Shown one piece after another: positions 1 to 7,938 of a DNA stretch of 64,000 nt. The notes under the pieces are model-generated. The model did no database searches. It was not told the DNA's origin and worked only from the letters and a program-made list of their open reading frames with translations. Source of the stretch: Nocardioides hwasunensis (lineage in GTDB: Bacteria > Actinomycetota > Actinomycetes > Propionibacteriales > Nocardioidaceae); the NCBI RefSeq assembly GCF_014779665.1, contig NZ_JACXYY010000005.1, forward strand, positions 366,906-430,905. Direction: 5' to 3'. Each line of letters opens with the position of its first letter. The first letter of the stretch is position 1. A program made the translations under genes and the position numbers.

Positions 1-860
1 TGCTGGTGGCGTACGCCGGCTTCGTCACCCGAGCCGATTTCGCGGCCGCGTCCGGCGGCCTGGCCGCGGAGGGCCTGTTCCCGCCGTTCGGTCAGAACCT
101 CCCGCCGGTGTTCTGGCTGGTTCCGTTCGGTGTGCTCGTGCTGCTGTCGACGTGGTCCACGGTGCGCATCGATCTCGTCGGCGCGGTCGTGGTGGGCCTG
201 GCAGGAGCCGTCGGCACCCACTACCTGATGGGGCAGCGGGCCGGCGCGGCCGGGGGGCCGTGGGGCTACTACCCCCAGAAGTTCGCGTGGACGCTCGCGC
301 TGCTCGCCCCGCTGCTGGTGCTGCTCTCCGTGCGCGGAGGCCTCGCGGTGGCCGGTCTGCGCCGCATCCAACAGGGAACTCTCGTGCTCGGATCGGTCGC
401 GCTGGCCGGGACGCTGTTGCTGCAGGTGCCGCCGGCAGATCCTCGGCCGGTCACCGGGGAGCGGTACCCGGTCGCCCACGGCACGCCCGACTATCGCCTG
501 TCCTCGATGCTGCCGGTCGTGTCGATCTCGTTGAGCGACCGCTCGAGCGCGCTCGACCCGGCTGTCGACACGCTGCTGCGGTTCGAGGATCCTGACCGCA
601 AGGTCGTGGTGTCGCGGTGGTCGCCGGAGCCCGGCGACAACACCTTCGTCAACTACTGGCTGCTGCAGCTTCCGGTGGATCGCAGCGACGAGATGCCCAG
701 GCCGTACGCCTACGGCCTGGACAGCTTCGACCCGTCCGCGCTCTGTGACCTCGTGCGCGACTGGGGTGGCGGGGTCGTGATCCAGACGCGCAGCGACACC
801 CTCGACGACGAGATGAGGGCGTTGTGCCCGCGGCAGGACTTCGAGGTCCGCGTCCACTGA
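1..860 (+). CDS. C-terminal part of a polytopic membrane protein (5' end outside window)
   Basis: The reading frame is open to the left edge, so this is only the end of a longer protein. What remains shows about four hydrophobic helices in the first 140 residues and then a soluble tail of roughly 130 residues with no motif I recognise. The fold order (membrane bundle, then extracytoplasmic tail) resembles membrane glycosyltransferase-like or mannosyltransferase-like proteins, but no catalytic motif is visible in this portion. The gene lies directly upstream of lsr2 on the same strand, separated by 179 bases that hold the lsr2 promoter. Function is unknown. An internal GTG at position 6 could be mistaken for a start. 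Confidence 0.75.
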   Translation, partial: LVAYAGFVTRADFAAASGGLAAEGLFPPFGQNLPPVFWLVPFGVLVLLSTWSTVRIDLVGAVVVGLAGAVGTHYLMGQRAGAAGGPWGYYPQKFAWTLALLAPLLVLLSVRGGLAVAGLRRIQQGTLVLGSVALAGTLLLQVPPADPRPVTGERYPVAHGTPDYRLSSMLPVVSISLSDRSSALDPAVDTLLRFEDPDRKVVVSRWSPEPGDNTFVNYWLLQLPVDRSDEMPRPYAYGLDSFDPSALCDLVRDWGGGVVIQTRSDTLDDEMRALCPRQDFEVRVH

Positions 861-971
861 GCAATTCGCGGCGCAATCCTCGCGCACCGGTTCGAATTGC
901 CTGAGGGGCGGCCGCGAGACGGTTCTTCCCGCGTTTGCCGAATTGTTGCGTCAGGGTATTCCTGACTCCTT

Positions 972-1000
972 TTGTCGAATTGTCGCATTCCTGCCACACT
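972..1000 (+). promoter_or_regulatory. Candidate lsr2 promoter
   Basis: TTGTCG, a 17-base spacer and CACACT form a plausible sigma-70 type promoter, with transcription predicted to start about 35 bases before the lsr2 start codon. The surrounding 180 bases are AT-richer than their neighbours and contain four AATT steps (CAATTC, GAATTG three times), the sort of sequence Lsr2 prefers, so autoregulation is possible. This is inferred from sequence only. Confidence 0.4.
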
Positions 1001-1030
1001 CCTTTTCATCCGCACGTGCGAATGAAAAGG
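1001..1030 (+). promoter_or_regulatory. Near-perfect inverted repeat covering the lsr2 ribosome binding site
   Basis: Two 15-base arms with one mismatch meet without a spacer (CCTTTTCATCCGCAC then GTGCGAATGAAAAGG). The right arm contains the AAAAGG Shine-Dalgarno sequence, ten bases before the lsr2 ATG. In RNA the left arm would pair with and hide it. The same ACTCCTTTT string also occurs about 34 bases upstream, giving a second possible partner for AAAAGG. The same DNA could instead be a protein-binding palindrome. Confidence 0.5.
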
Positions 1031-1039
1031 AATACCGTC

Positions 1040-1372
1040 ATGGCTCAGAAGGTCAACATCATTCTCGTGGACGACCTCGACGGGACCGAGGCCACCGAGA
1101 CGGTCACGTTCGGCCTCGACGGGACGTCGTACGAGATCGATCTCAACGACGCCAACGCAGCCGCGCTCCGCGAGGCGGTGAGCGGCTACGTGGGCCACGC
1201 CCGCAAGGTCACCGGTGGTGGACGTCGTACGCGCAGGGCGAGCAACGGTTCGGCAGGCACCGCCTCGAACTCCAAGGACGTCCGCGAGTGGGCCAAGGCC
1301 CAGGGCATGGAGGTCTCCGAGCGCGGGCGCATCTCCGCTGACGTGCAGCAGGCCTACGACGCCGCGCACTGA
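1040..1372 (+). CDS. lsr2: Lsr2 nucleoid-associated protein
   Basis: A 110-residue protein of the usual Lsr2 length. The N-terminal dimerisation domain (MAQKVNIILVDDLDG..., with the FGLDGTSYEIDL strand) is followed by a basic, Gly/Arg-rich linker around residues 58-75. The C-terminal DNA-binding domain carries the AT-hook-like RGR near residues 95-97 (SERGRIS). Lsr2 is the actinobacterial H-NS analogue: it bridges AT-rich DNA and silences foreign genes. The ATG is preceded by AAAAGGAA at good spacing; an in-frame upstream extension lacks family similarity. It sits just before clpC, as in mycobacteria. Confidence 0.96.
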   Translation: MAQKVNIILVDDLDGTEATETVTFGLDGTSYEIDLNDANAAALREAVSGYVGHARKVTGGGRRTRRASNGSAGTASNSKDVREWAKAQGMEVSERGRISADVQQAYDAAH

Positions 1373-1387
1373 CCCCCCGTACGGCTG

Positions 1388-1423
1388 AGCGCCACGTCCC
1401 CGAGAGGGTGCGGGGCGTTCGCT
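1388..1423 (+). terminator. Possible lsr2 terminator hairpin
   Basis: Interrupted complementarity (AGCG, ACG and CCCC pairing with GGGG, CGT and CGCT) forms a GC-rich hairpin 15 bases after the lsr2 stop. There is no U tract, as is common in this group. It overlaps the dyad assigned to clpC regulation, so part of the symmetry may belong to that site instead. Confidence 0.3.
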
Positions 1424-1435
1424 GTCAGCGGACGC
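1415..1435 (+). promoter_or_regulatory. Candidate ClgR operator upstream of clpC
   Basis: A 21-base dyad with 10-base arms GCGTTCGCTG and CAGCGGACGC around a single T has one mismatch between the arms. On the minus strand it reads CGCTGACAGCGAAC, close to the actinobacterial ClgR consensus as I recall it (CGCY-NAN-RGCG-WW). ClgR activates clp genes. The dyad is centred about 45 bases before the start predicted from a TAGGCT -10 element at 1460-1465, which has no good -35, as expected for an activated promoter. Confidence 0.45.
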
Positions 1436-1545
1436 CTCCGATGTTGCGTGGGGAACACGTAGGCTGAGGTCGGGCGTTGAGCCCAGTGTCCGTGCTCCCG
1501 CTCCGGCGGGGGACAGGCGGACCACGCAGACGTAGAGGAGCGCAC

Positions 1546-4143
1546 ATGTTCGAGCGGTTCACCGACCGAGCCCGGCGAGTTGTCGTGCTGGCCCAGGAAG
1601 AGGCCCGCATGCTCTCCCACAACTACATCGGGACCGAGCACATCCTGCTCGGCCTCATCCACGAGGGCGAGGGCGTGGCGGCCAAGGCCCTCGAGTCCCT
1701 CGACATCTCCCTGGAGGCCGTGCGCGCCCAGGTCGAGGAGATCATCGGCCAGGGCCAGCAGGCCCCGTCCGGCCACATCCCGTTCACCCCCCGCGCCAAG
1801 AAGGTGCTTGAGCTCTCGCTGCGCGAGGCGCTCCAGCTCGGCCACTCCTACATCGGCACCGAGCACATCCTGCTCGGCCTGATCCGTGAGGGCGAGGGCG
1901 TCGCCGCCCAGGTGCTGCAGAAGCTCGGCGCCGACCTCAACCGGGTGCGCCAGCAGGTCATCCAGCTGCTCAGCGGCTTCCAGGGCAAGGAGTCGGCCGC
2001 GGCCGGCGCCCAGACCTCGGGCTCGGGCGGCGAGGCGCCCTCGAGCTCGCTCGTCCTCGACCAGTTCGGCCAGAACCTCACCCAGGCCGCCCGCGAGGGC
2101 AAGCTCGACCCAGTCATCGGGCGCGAGCAGGAGATCGAGCGCGTGATGCAGATCCTGTCGCGCCGCACGAAGAACAACCCCGTCCTCATCGGCGAGCCCG
2201 GCGTCGGCAAGACCACCATCGTGGCCGGCCTCGCGCAGGACATCGTCAAGGGCAACGTGCCCGAGACGCTGAAGGACAAGCAGATCTACACGCTCGACCT
2301 GGGCGCGCTGGTGGCCGGCTCGCGCTACCGCGGTGACTTCGAGGAGCGCCTCAAGAAGGTGCTCAAGGAGATCCGCACCCGCGGCGACATCGTGCTGTTC
2401 ATCGACGAGATCCACACCCTCGTCGGCGCCGGCGCGGCCGAGGGCGCGATCGACGCCGCCAGCATCCTCAAGCCGATGCTGGCCCGCGGCGAGCTCCAGA
2501 CCATCGGCGCGACCACGCTCGACGAGTACCGCAAGTACCTCGAGAAGGACGCCGCGCTCGAGCGCCGCTTCCAGCCCATCCAGGTGCAGGAGCCCTCGAT
2601 CGCGCACACGATCGAGATGCTCAAGGGCCTGCGCGACCGCTACGAGGCCCACCACCGCGTCACGATCACCGACGAGGCCCTGGTCTCCGCCGCGACGCTG
2701 GCCGACCGCTACATCTCCGACCGGTTCCTGCCGGACAAGGCCATCGACCTCATCGACGAGGCCGGTTCGCGCCTGCGCATCCGCCGGATGACCGCGCCGC
2801 CGGACCTGCGCGAGTACGACGAGAAGATCGGTGACGTGCGCCAGCGCAAGGAGGCCGCGATCGACGGGCAGGACTTCGAGGCCGCCGCGCGCCTGCGCGA
2901 CGAGGAGAAGCAGCTCTCCGCCCGCAGGTCCGAGCGCGAGAAGCAGTGGCGTGCCGGTGACCTCGACGAGATCGCCGAGGTCGACGAGGAGCTGATCGCC
3001 GAGGTCCTGGCCGTGGCCACGGGCATCCCGATCGTCAAGCTCTCCGAGGAGGAGTCGACCCGGCTGCTCAAGATGGAGGACGAGCTCCACAAGCGCGTCA
3101 TCGGCCAGGAGGAGGCCGTCAAGGCCCTCTCCCGCGCCATCCGGCGCACGCGTGCGGGCCTCAAGGACCCGAAGCGTCCCGGTGGGTCGTTCATCTTCGC
3201 CGGCCCCTCGGGCGTCGGCAAGACGTGGCTGTCGAAGACGCTCGCCGAGTTCCTCTTCGGCGACGAGGACGCCCTCATCCAGCTCGACATGAGCGAGTTC
3301 TCCGAGAAGCACACCGTGTCGCGGCTCTTCGGTTCGCCGCCCGGATACGTCGGTTACGAGGAGGGCGGGCAGCTCACCGAGAAGGTGCGCCGCAAGCCGT
3401 TCTCCGTGGTGCTCTTCGACGAGGTCGAGAAGGCTCACCCCGACATCTTCAACAGCCTGTTGCAGATCCTCGAGGAAGGTCGCCTGACCGACTCCCAGGG
3501 TCGCGTGGTCGACTTCAAGAACACCGTCATCATCATGACCACCAACCTCGGCTCGCGTGACATCGCCAAGAGCGTCAACCTCGGCTTCGGCGCGGTCGGC
3601 GCGGACCCGGCCGGCTCCTACGAGCGGATGAAGAGCAAGGTCTCGGAGGAGCTCAAGCAGCACTTCCGCCCCGAGTTCCTCAACCGTGTCGACGAGATCG
3701 TCGTGTTCCCGCCGCTGTCGCAGGAGCAGATCGTCGCGATGGTCGACAACATGATCGACGCGGTCGAGCTGCGGATGAAGGACCGCGACATGTCGCTCGA
3801 GCTCACGCAGGGCGCCAAGGCGCTGCTCGCCGAGCGCGGGTTCGACCCGGTGCTCGGCGCGCGCCCGCTGCGTCGCACGGTGCAGCGCGAGATCGAGGAC
3901 GTGCTCGCCGAGAAGATGCTCTTCGGCGAGGTCGGCCCCGGTCAGATCATCCTGGTCGACGTCGAGGGAGAGGGCCCGGCAGCGAAGTTCGTCTTCAAGG
4001 GCCAGAAGAACTCCGCGGTGCCCGACATGCCGCCGCTCGAGACCGCCGACCTGGCGCTCGAGCCGCAGCGTGACGACGAGGGCAACCTCGAGGGTCCCGA
4101 CGACTCCGAGGGTCCGGTGGACATCCCTCGCGACCCCGCCTGA
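1546..4143 (+). CDS. clpC: ATP-dependent Clp protease ATPase subunit ClpC
   Basis: An 865-residue class I Hsp100 unfoldase that feeds substrates to ClpP. Seen in order: a double Clp_N repeat in residues 1-145 (two EHILLGLI copies), AAA-1 with Walker A GEPGVGKT at 216-223 and Walker B VLFIDEIH near 283-290, a UVR-type coiled segment around 424-457, AAA-2 with GPSGVGKT at 553-560 and [11 protein letters not shown] near 621-631, then the C-terminal D2 small domain. The chosen ATG has GAGGAG five bases upstream; an upstream in-frame ATG adds 23 residues foreign to the family. The acidic C-terminal tail is typical of actinobacterial ClpC. Regulation by ClgR is suggested by the dyad upstream. Confidence 0.97.
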   Translation: MFERFTDRARRVVVLAQEEARMLSHNYIGTEHILLGLIHEGEGVAAKALESLDISLEAVRAQVEEIIGQGQQAPSGHIPFTPRAKKVLELSLREALQLGHSYIGTEHILLGLIREGEGVAAQVLQKLGADLNRVRQQVIQLLSGFQGKESAAAGAQTSGSGGEAPSSSLVLDQFGQNLTQAAREGKLDPVIGREQEIERVMQILSRRTKNNPVLIGEPGVGKTTIVAGLAQDIVKGNVPETLKDKQIYTLDLGALVAGSRYRGDFEERLKKVLKEIRTRGDIVLFIDEIHTLVGAGAAEGAIDAASILKPMLARGELQTIGATTLDEYRKYLEKDAALERRFQPIQVQEPSIAHTIEMLKGLRDRYEAHHRVTITDEALVSAATLADRYISDRFLPDKAIDLIDEAGSRLRIRRMTAPPDLREYDEKIGDVRQRKEAAIDGQDFEAAARLRDEEKQLSARRSEREKQWRAGDLDEIAEVDEELIAEVLAVATGIPIVKLSEEESTRLLKMEDELHKRVIGQEEAVKALSRAIRRTRAGLKDPKRPGGSFIFAGPSGVGKTWLSKTLAEFLFGDEDALIQLDMSEFSEKHTVSRLFGSPPGYVGYEEGGQLTEKVRRKPFSVVLFDEVEKAHPDIFNSLLQILEEGRLTDSQGRVVDFKNTVIIMTTNLGSRDIAKSVNLGFGAVGADPAGSYERMKSKVSEELKQHFRPEFLNRVDEIVVFPPLSQEQIVAMVDNMIDAVELRMKDRDMSLELTQGAKALLAERGFDPVLGARPLRRTVQREIEDVLAEKMLFGEVGPGQIILVDVEGEGPAAKFVFKGQKNSAVPDMPPLETADLALEPQRDDEGNLEGPDDSEGPVDIPRDPA

Positions 4144-4166
4144 CGACCAGCCTGGCAGTCAGCCGA

Positions 4167-5045
4167 TCACCCCGGGAGCGCCCAGCGCCCCGGGGTGGTC
4201 TGCGTCAGGAGGCCGTCGTCGACCAGCCCGGCCAGGCAGCGCTCGCGCTGGTCGGTCGTCGGCCACGCGGCTTCGACCTGCGCGGCCGTGACCGCGTCGT
4301 TCTCACGCACGAGGGCCATGATCCGGCCGCGGCACTGCCGGTCGGTGCCGGCCCACGCCTGTCCGCGACGGGGCGGGCCGTCGTACGCCGGGAACCCGGC
4401 GCCGCGCCAGGCGCACGCCTCGGCGACCGGGCAGGCGTGGCACGCGGGCTGGCGCGCGGTGCAGACGAGCGCACCCAGCTCCATCGTCGCGACGGCCCAC
4501 GTCGCGGCGGTGGCCGGGTCGTCCGGCAGCAGCGCGGTCGCGACGTCCCGCTCGGCGCGGGTCACGGCGGGCGCGGGGAACTCCTCGCCCGTCACGACTC
4601 GGGTCAGCACCCGGCGGACGTTGGTGTCGAGGACGACGTGGCGCTGGCCGAAGGCGAAGCTGGCGATGGCCGAGGCGGTGTAGTCGCCGACGCCCGGGAG
4701 CGCGAGCAGGTCGTCGTACGACGCGGGCACCTCGCCGCCGTGCCGCTCGACGATCGCGATCGCGGCGGCGTGCAGCCGCAGTGCGCGGCGGGGATAGCCC
4801 AGCCGGCCCCACATCCGCACCGCCTCGCCGGTGGACTCCCCGGCGAGGTCGGCCGGCGTCGGCCAGCGCTCGAGCCAGAGGGCGTGGACGGGCAGCACCC
4901 GGGCCACCGGGGTCTGCTGCAGCATGAGCTCGCTGACCATCACCGACCACGGCGTGGCCTCGAGCCCGCGCCAGGGCAGCTCGCGCGCGTGGTTGTCGTA
5001 CCAGTCGATCACGGCGTCGTGCAGCACGCGGGGATAGGAGTCCAT
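4167..5045 (-). CDS. mutY: A/G-specific adenine glycosylase MutY
   Basis: A 292-residue base-excision repair enzyme that removes adenine opposite 8-oxoguanine. Visible: the catalytic Glu39 in SELMLQQT, the helix-hairpin-helix LPGVGDYTASA at 116-126, the catalytic Asp140 in LDTNVRR, and the iron-sulfur cysteines 195, 202, 205 and 211 (C-x6-C-x2-C-x5-C). The C-terminal NUDIX-like recognition domain of E. coli MutY is missing, replaced by a short winged-helix-like tail, which fits the shorter actinobacterial form. It is transcribed towards clpC and divergently from the next gene. Confidence 0.93.
   Translation of the reverse strand: MDSYPRVLHDAVIDWYDNHARELPWRGLEATPWSVMVSELMLQQTPVARVLPVHALWLERWPTPADLAGESTGEAVRMWGRLGYPRRALRLHAAAIAIVERHGGEVPASYDDLLALPGVGDYTASAIASFAFGQRHVVLDTNVRRVLTRVVTGEEFPAPAVTRAERDVATALLPDDPATAATWAVATMELGALVCTARQPACHACPVAEACAWRGAGFPAYDGPPRRGQAWAGTDRQCRGRIMALVRENDAVTAAQVEAAWPTTDQRERCLAGLVDDGLLTQTTPGRWALPG
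4168..4197. terminator. Hairpin between clpC and mutY 3' ends
   Basis: CACCCCGGG and CCCGGGGTG form a perfect 9-bp stem around a 12-base loop, 25 bases after the clpC stop. The sequence also encodes the last residues of mutY on the other strand. Being symmetric and between convergent genes, it could stop transcription from either side. No U tract follows. Confidence 0.45.
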
Positions 5046-5112
5046 CGCGGCGATCGTAGGTGAGCCGGTGCGCCTCCGCCGAGACGGGCCGCCCGCTCCC
5101 TAGCCTGGGGCC

Positions 5113-5913
5113 ATGCCGACGACCAGACGACCTCGCAGGCCGTTGCCGGCCCGGGTCTACTGGATCCGGCGCCTCGTCGTGCTCGGCGTCCCGCTCGTGC
5201 TCGTCGTCGTCCTCGCGCGCTGGCTGGGTGGCTCGTCCGACGCCCAGGACCCTGCCGGTGGCACCGCGACCCAGGCCGGGGCGAGCGTCGAGACGACGCC
5301 CGCGCCGACGGCCGGCCCGACCGCCCAGGCGCCGACGGGCAAGAAGGGCGGCAAGGGCAAGAAGAACCAGCAGCAGCAGGAGCCCGCTCCGCCGCCCGAG
5401 CCGGTCCTGGCCGAGCCCACGGGCCCGTGCGTCGACTCCGACATCGTCGCCACGCCGGCGATCACCTCGGCGCCCGGCGGATCCGACATCGCGCTGACGA
5501 TCAACCTCCGCACCGCCATCTCCGAGGCCTGCACCTGGCAGGCCTCGGCCGAGACGATGACGGTGACCATCACCTCCGGCAGCGACGACATCTGGAGCAG
5601 CCGCCAGTGCCCGGCGTCGATCCCGGCCCAGGACGTGGTGATCCGTCAGGCCGTCGACGCCCCCGTCGTGGTGACCTGGTCGGCGAAGCGCTCCGACGAC
5701 GGCTGCACCGCCCGCACCAAGTGGGCGATGCCGGGCTTCTACCACGTCCAGGCGGCCGCGCTCGGTGGCAACGAGACCGACGTCCAGTTCGAGCTCGTCC
5801 CCCCGACGCCCCCGGTGGTCACCCAGACCGTCGACCCGCAGCCGCAGGGCGGGAAGAACAAGAACAAGGACAAGAGCAAGAACAACCAGGGCGGCGGCAA
5901 CAGCGCGGGCTGA
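5113..5913 (+). CDS. Membrane-anchored or secreted protein with a Lys/Asn-rich tail
   Basis: A 266-residue hypothetical protein. A basic start (RRPRRPLP) and a hydrophobic segment near residues 17-36 form a signal anchor. An Ala/Thr/Pro linker and a KKGGKGKKNQQQQ stretch come next. A domain of about 135 residues then has four cysteines (GPC, ACTW, RQCP, DGCT), consistent with two disulfides in an Ig-like beta sandwich. The tail is a low-complexity GGKNKNKDKSKNNQGGG run. I do not recognise a family or function. The basic tail could bind the wall or an anionic polymer. It is divergent from mutY and followed by the 103-bp repeat array. Confidence 0.8.
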   Translation: MPTTRRPRRPLPARVYWIRRLVVLGVPLVLVVVLARWLGGSSDAQDPAGGTATQAGASVETTPAPTAGPTAQAPTGKKGGKGKKNQQQQEPAPPPEPVLAEPTGPCVDSDIVATPAITSAPGGSDIALTINLRTAISEACTWQASAETMTVTITSGSDDIWSSRQCPASIPAQDVVIRQAVDAPVVVTWSAKRSDDGCTARTKWAMPGFYHVQAAALGGNETDVQFELVPPTPPVVTQTVDPQPQGGKNKNKDKSKNNQGGGNSAG

Positions 5914-6134
5914 GGCGCTCGGGCGGTGGTCCACCCACCGTCCTGCGTCGCGAGCGTGGCCCGGCCTCCGCTGCAACGCGTGTCGTCGAACGCTGCGCCC
6001 GAGGGCGGCGACATCCTGCCGGGCTCGGAAAATCGGCGGACCACCTCGGGATCGAGCGGTGCGTGAGACAGGTTCTCGGCGCTCTGCTCGTGTCCCACTG
6101 ACCGCTGTCCGGGTGGTACGGCCTGCTCGCCTCG

Positions 6135-6170
6135 GGGCCACATCGCGGACACGTGTCCGAGATGTGGCCC
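6135..6170. repeat. 36-base near-perfect palindrome, first dyad of the array
   Basis: GGGCCACATC and GATGTGGCCC are perfect 10-base arms around a core containing GGACACGTGTCC; the whole 36 bases have one mismatched pair. It is the best-formed of ten related dyads and lies 220 bases after a gene stop. It could act as a terminator hairpin in RNA or as a protein site in DNA. Confidence 0.8.
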
Positions 6171-6621
6171 TTGGTCGAGCGGGTCGGGGGCCACTTCTCG
6201 GACACGTGTGTCAGGCGTCGCCCCGCGCAGCGCGATCGAGGGGCGAGATCGCGGACACGTGTGGCGATGGTGGGCGTACGACGAGAGCGCGGGCCACATC
6301 TCGGACATGTGTGTCAGACGTCGGCCCGCGCAGCGCCATCGACGGGCGACATCTCGGACACGCGTGGCGATGGTGGGCGTACGACGAGAGCGAGGGCGAC
6401 ATCTCGGACACGTGTGTCAGACGTCGCCCCGCGCAGCGCGATCGTGGGGCGAGATCGCGAACACGTGTGGCGATGGTGGGCGTACGACGTGAGCGCGGGC
6501 GACATCTCGGACACGTGTGTCAGATGTCGCCCCGCGCGGTGCCCTCGAGGGGCGAGATCGCGGACACGTGTGGCCGTTGTAGGCGGCCAAGCGGGTGGAG
6601 GGCCACTTCTCGGACACGTGC
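6135..6621. repeat. 103-bp tandem array with ten CACGTG-type dyads
   Basis: The nine-base core GACACGTGT or a one-base variant starts at 6148, 6201, 6254, 6304, 6357, 6407, 6460, 6510, 6563 and 6613. From 6201 on, every second core is exactly 103 bases from its equivalent, and the two kinds alternate at 50 and 53 bases. One kind is flanked by GAGATCGCG and GGCGATGGTGGGCGTACGAC, the other by GCGACATCTCG and GTCAGACGTCGC. The array fills the 780-base gap between the convergent 5113-5913 gene and disA. Because 103 is not a multiple of three, it is not a repeated protein. Function is unknown. Confidence 0.9.
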
Positions 6622-6693
6622 GGCGGTTGCGGTCCCGGGCTGGCCCGGTCCGCCCACGCCCCGAGCCGTTGCGTCGCTCGCGGCTGCGGGTAC

Positions 6694-7776
6694 TCAGATG
6701 TAGCGCTCGGTGATGCTCGACTCGGCGAGGCGGGAGAGGCCCTCGCGCACGGAGCGGGCGCGGAGCTCGCCGACGCCGTCGACGGCCTGGAGGTCGTCGA
6801 TCCCGGCGGAGAGCAGCTGCTGGAGGCCGCCGAAGTGGTCGACGAGCCGGTCGACGACCGCGACCGGGAGGCGCGGCACCTTGGCGAGCAGGCGGTAGCC
6901 GCGGGGTGCGACGGCGGCGTCGAGGTGCTCGGCCCCACCGAGGCCGATGGCGCGCGCGACGGCAGCAGGGTCGACGAGCTCGGTGGGGGAGAGGCCCTCG
7001 AGCTCGGCGAGGTGGGACTCGGGGCTGGCCTGACGACGCCTGCCGGAGGGAAGGTAGTCGCGGACCACGAGCTCGCGCTCGGCGTCGACTCCGGTGACGA
7101 GCTCCTCGAGCTGGAGGGACAGCAGTCGTCCGTCGGTGCCGAGCTCGAGGACGTAGTCCTCGATCTCGCGGGCGATCCGGATGACCATCTCGAGGCGCTG
7201 AGCGACCACGGCGACGTCGCGCACGGTGACGAGGTCCTCGATCTCGAGCGCGGACAGCGTCGCGGAGACCTCGTCGAGACGGAGCTTGTAGCGCTCGAGG
7301 GTGGCCAGGGCCTGGTTGGCGCGGGACAGGATCTTGCCGGAGTCCTCGAGCACGTGGCGGATCTGGCCGACGTAGGCCGCGATGATCTGCATCGACTGGG
7401 AGACCGACACGACCGGGTGGCCGGTCTGCTTGGCGACGCGCTCGGCGGTGCGGTGCCGCGTGCCGGTCTCCTCGGACGGGATCGTGTGGTCCGGCATCAG
7501 GTGCACCGCGGCCCGGTGGATGCGGGTGATGTCCTTGTCGATGACGATCGCGCCGTCCATCTTGGCCAACTCGCGCAGCCCGGTCGCGGTGAAGGGCACG
7601 TCGAGGGTGAAGCCGCCGGTCGAGATCGACTCGACCAGCCGGTCCTGGCCGAGCACGATGAGGGCACCTGTGCGGCCGCGGAGGATCCGCTCGAGACCGT
7701 CGCGCAGCGGCGTACCGGGTGCGATCGAGGCCAAGGTCGCGCGCAGCCTGAGCTGCTCGTCGTTGCGCTCTGCCAC
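6694..7776 (-). CDS. disA: DNA integrity scanning diadenylate cyclase DisA
   Basis: A 360-residue enzyme that makes cyclic di-AMP from two ATP and is known to scan DNA for branched structures as an octamer. The DAC domain shows MDGAIVID with DGA at 74-76 and GTRHRTAER with RHR at 107-109. A helical spine follows, and the C-terminal RuvA-like helix-hairpin-helix domain contains [14 protein letters not shown] chose the GTG at 7776 because GGAGGA precedes it and the length fits the family; a start 30 codons upstream lacks similarity. It follows radA on the same strand with 162 bases between; RadA is a known partner and inhibitor of DisA. Confidence 0.96.
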   Translation of the reverse strand: MAERNDEQLRLRATLASIAPGTPLRDGLERILRGRTGALIVLGQDRLVESISTGGFTLDVPFTATGLRELAKMDGAIVIDKDITRIHRAAVHLMPDHTIPSEETGTRHRTAERVAKQTGHPVVSVSQSMQIIAAYVGQIRHVLEDSGKILSRANQALATLERYKLRLDEVSATLSALEIEDLVTVRDVAVVAQRLEMVIRIAREIEDYVLELGTDGRLLSLQLEELVTGVDAERELVVRDYLPSGRRRQASPESHLAELEGLSPTELVDPAAVARAIGLGGAEHLDAAVAPRGYRLLAKVPRLPVAVVDRLVDHFGGLQQLLSAGIDDLQAVDGVGELRARSVREGLSRLAESSITERYI

Positions 7777-7938
7777 CGGGTCCTCCGCGTGCTCTGTCCG
7801 TGGCGCCCCCGTGCGCCCCCGGTGAAGTGTAGGGCGCGGGCCCGGTCTGGACGCTCGCGCGGTCAAGGCGTGAGGAAGCCGTGACCTGCCGGTCCCGGCA
7901 CCGTGCGGTGGCAGCCGCGGTGACGGGTGCGGCGCGGT

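Noticed and set aside
1354..3663. 769-codon open frame opposite clpC
   Set aside because: It is the complement of a highly conserved gene with long GC-rich codon bias; no homologous domains.
6148..6156. CACGTG cores as parS (chromosome partition) sites
   Set aside because: The parS core is TGTTTCACGTGAAACA; here the flanks are GGACACGTGTCC, so only the central six bases agree.
6153..6713. Several open frames of 60-310 codons across the repeat array
   Set aside because: The 103-bp unit is not a multiple of three, so each repeat shifts frame; the translations are Arg-rich repeats without family similarity or ribosome sites.
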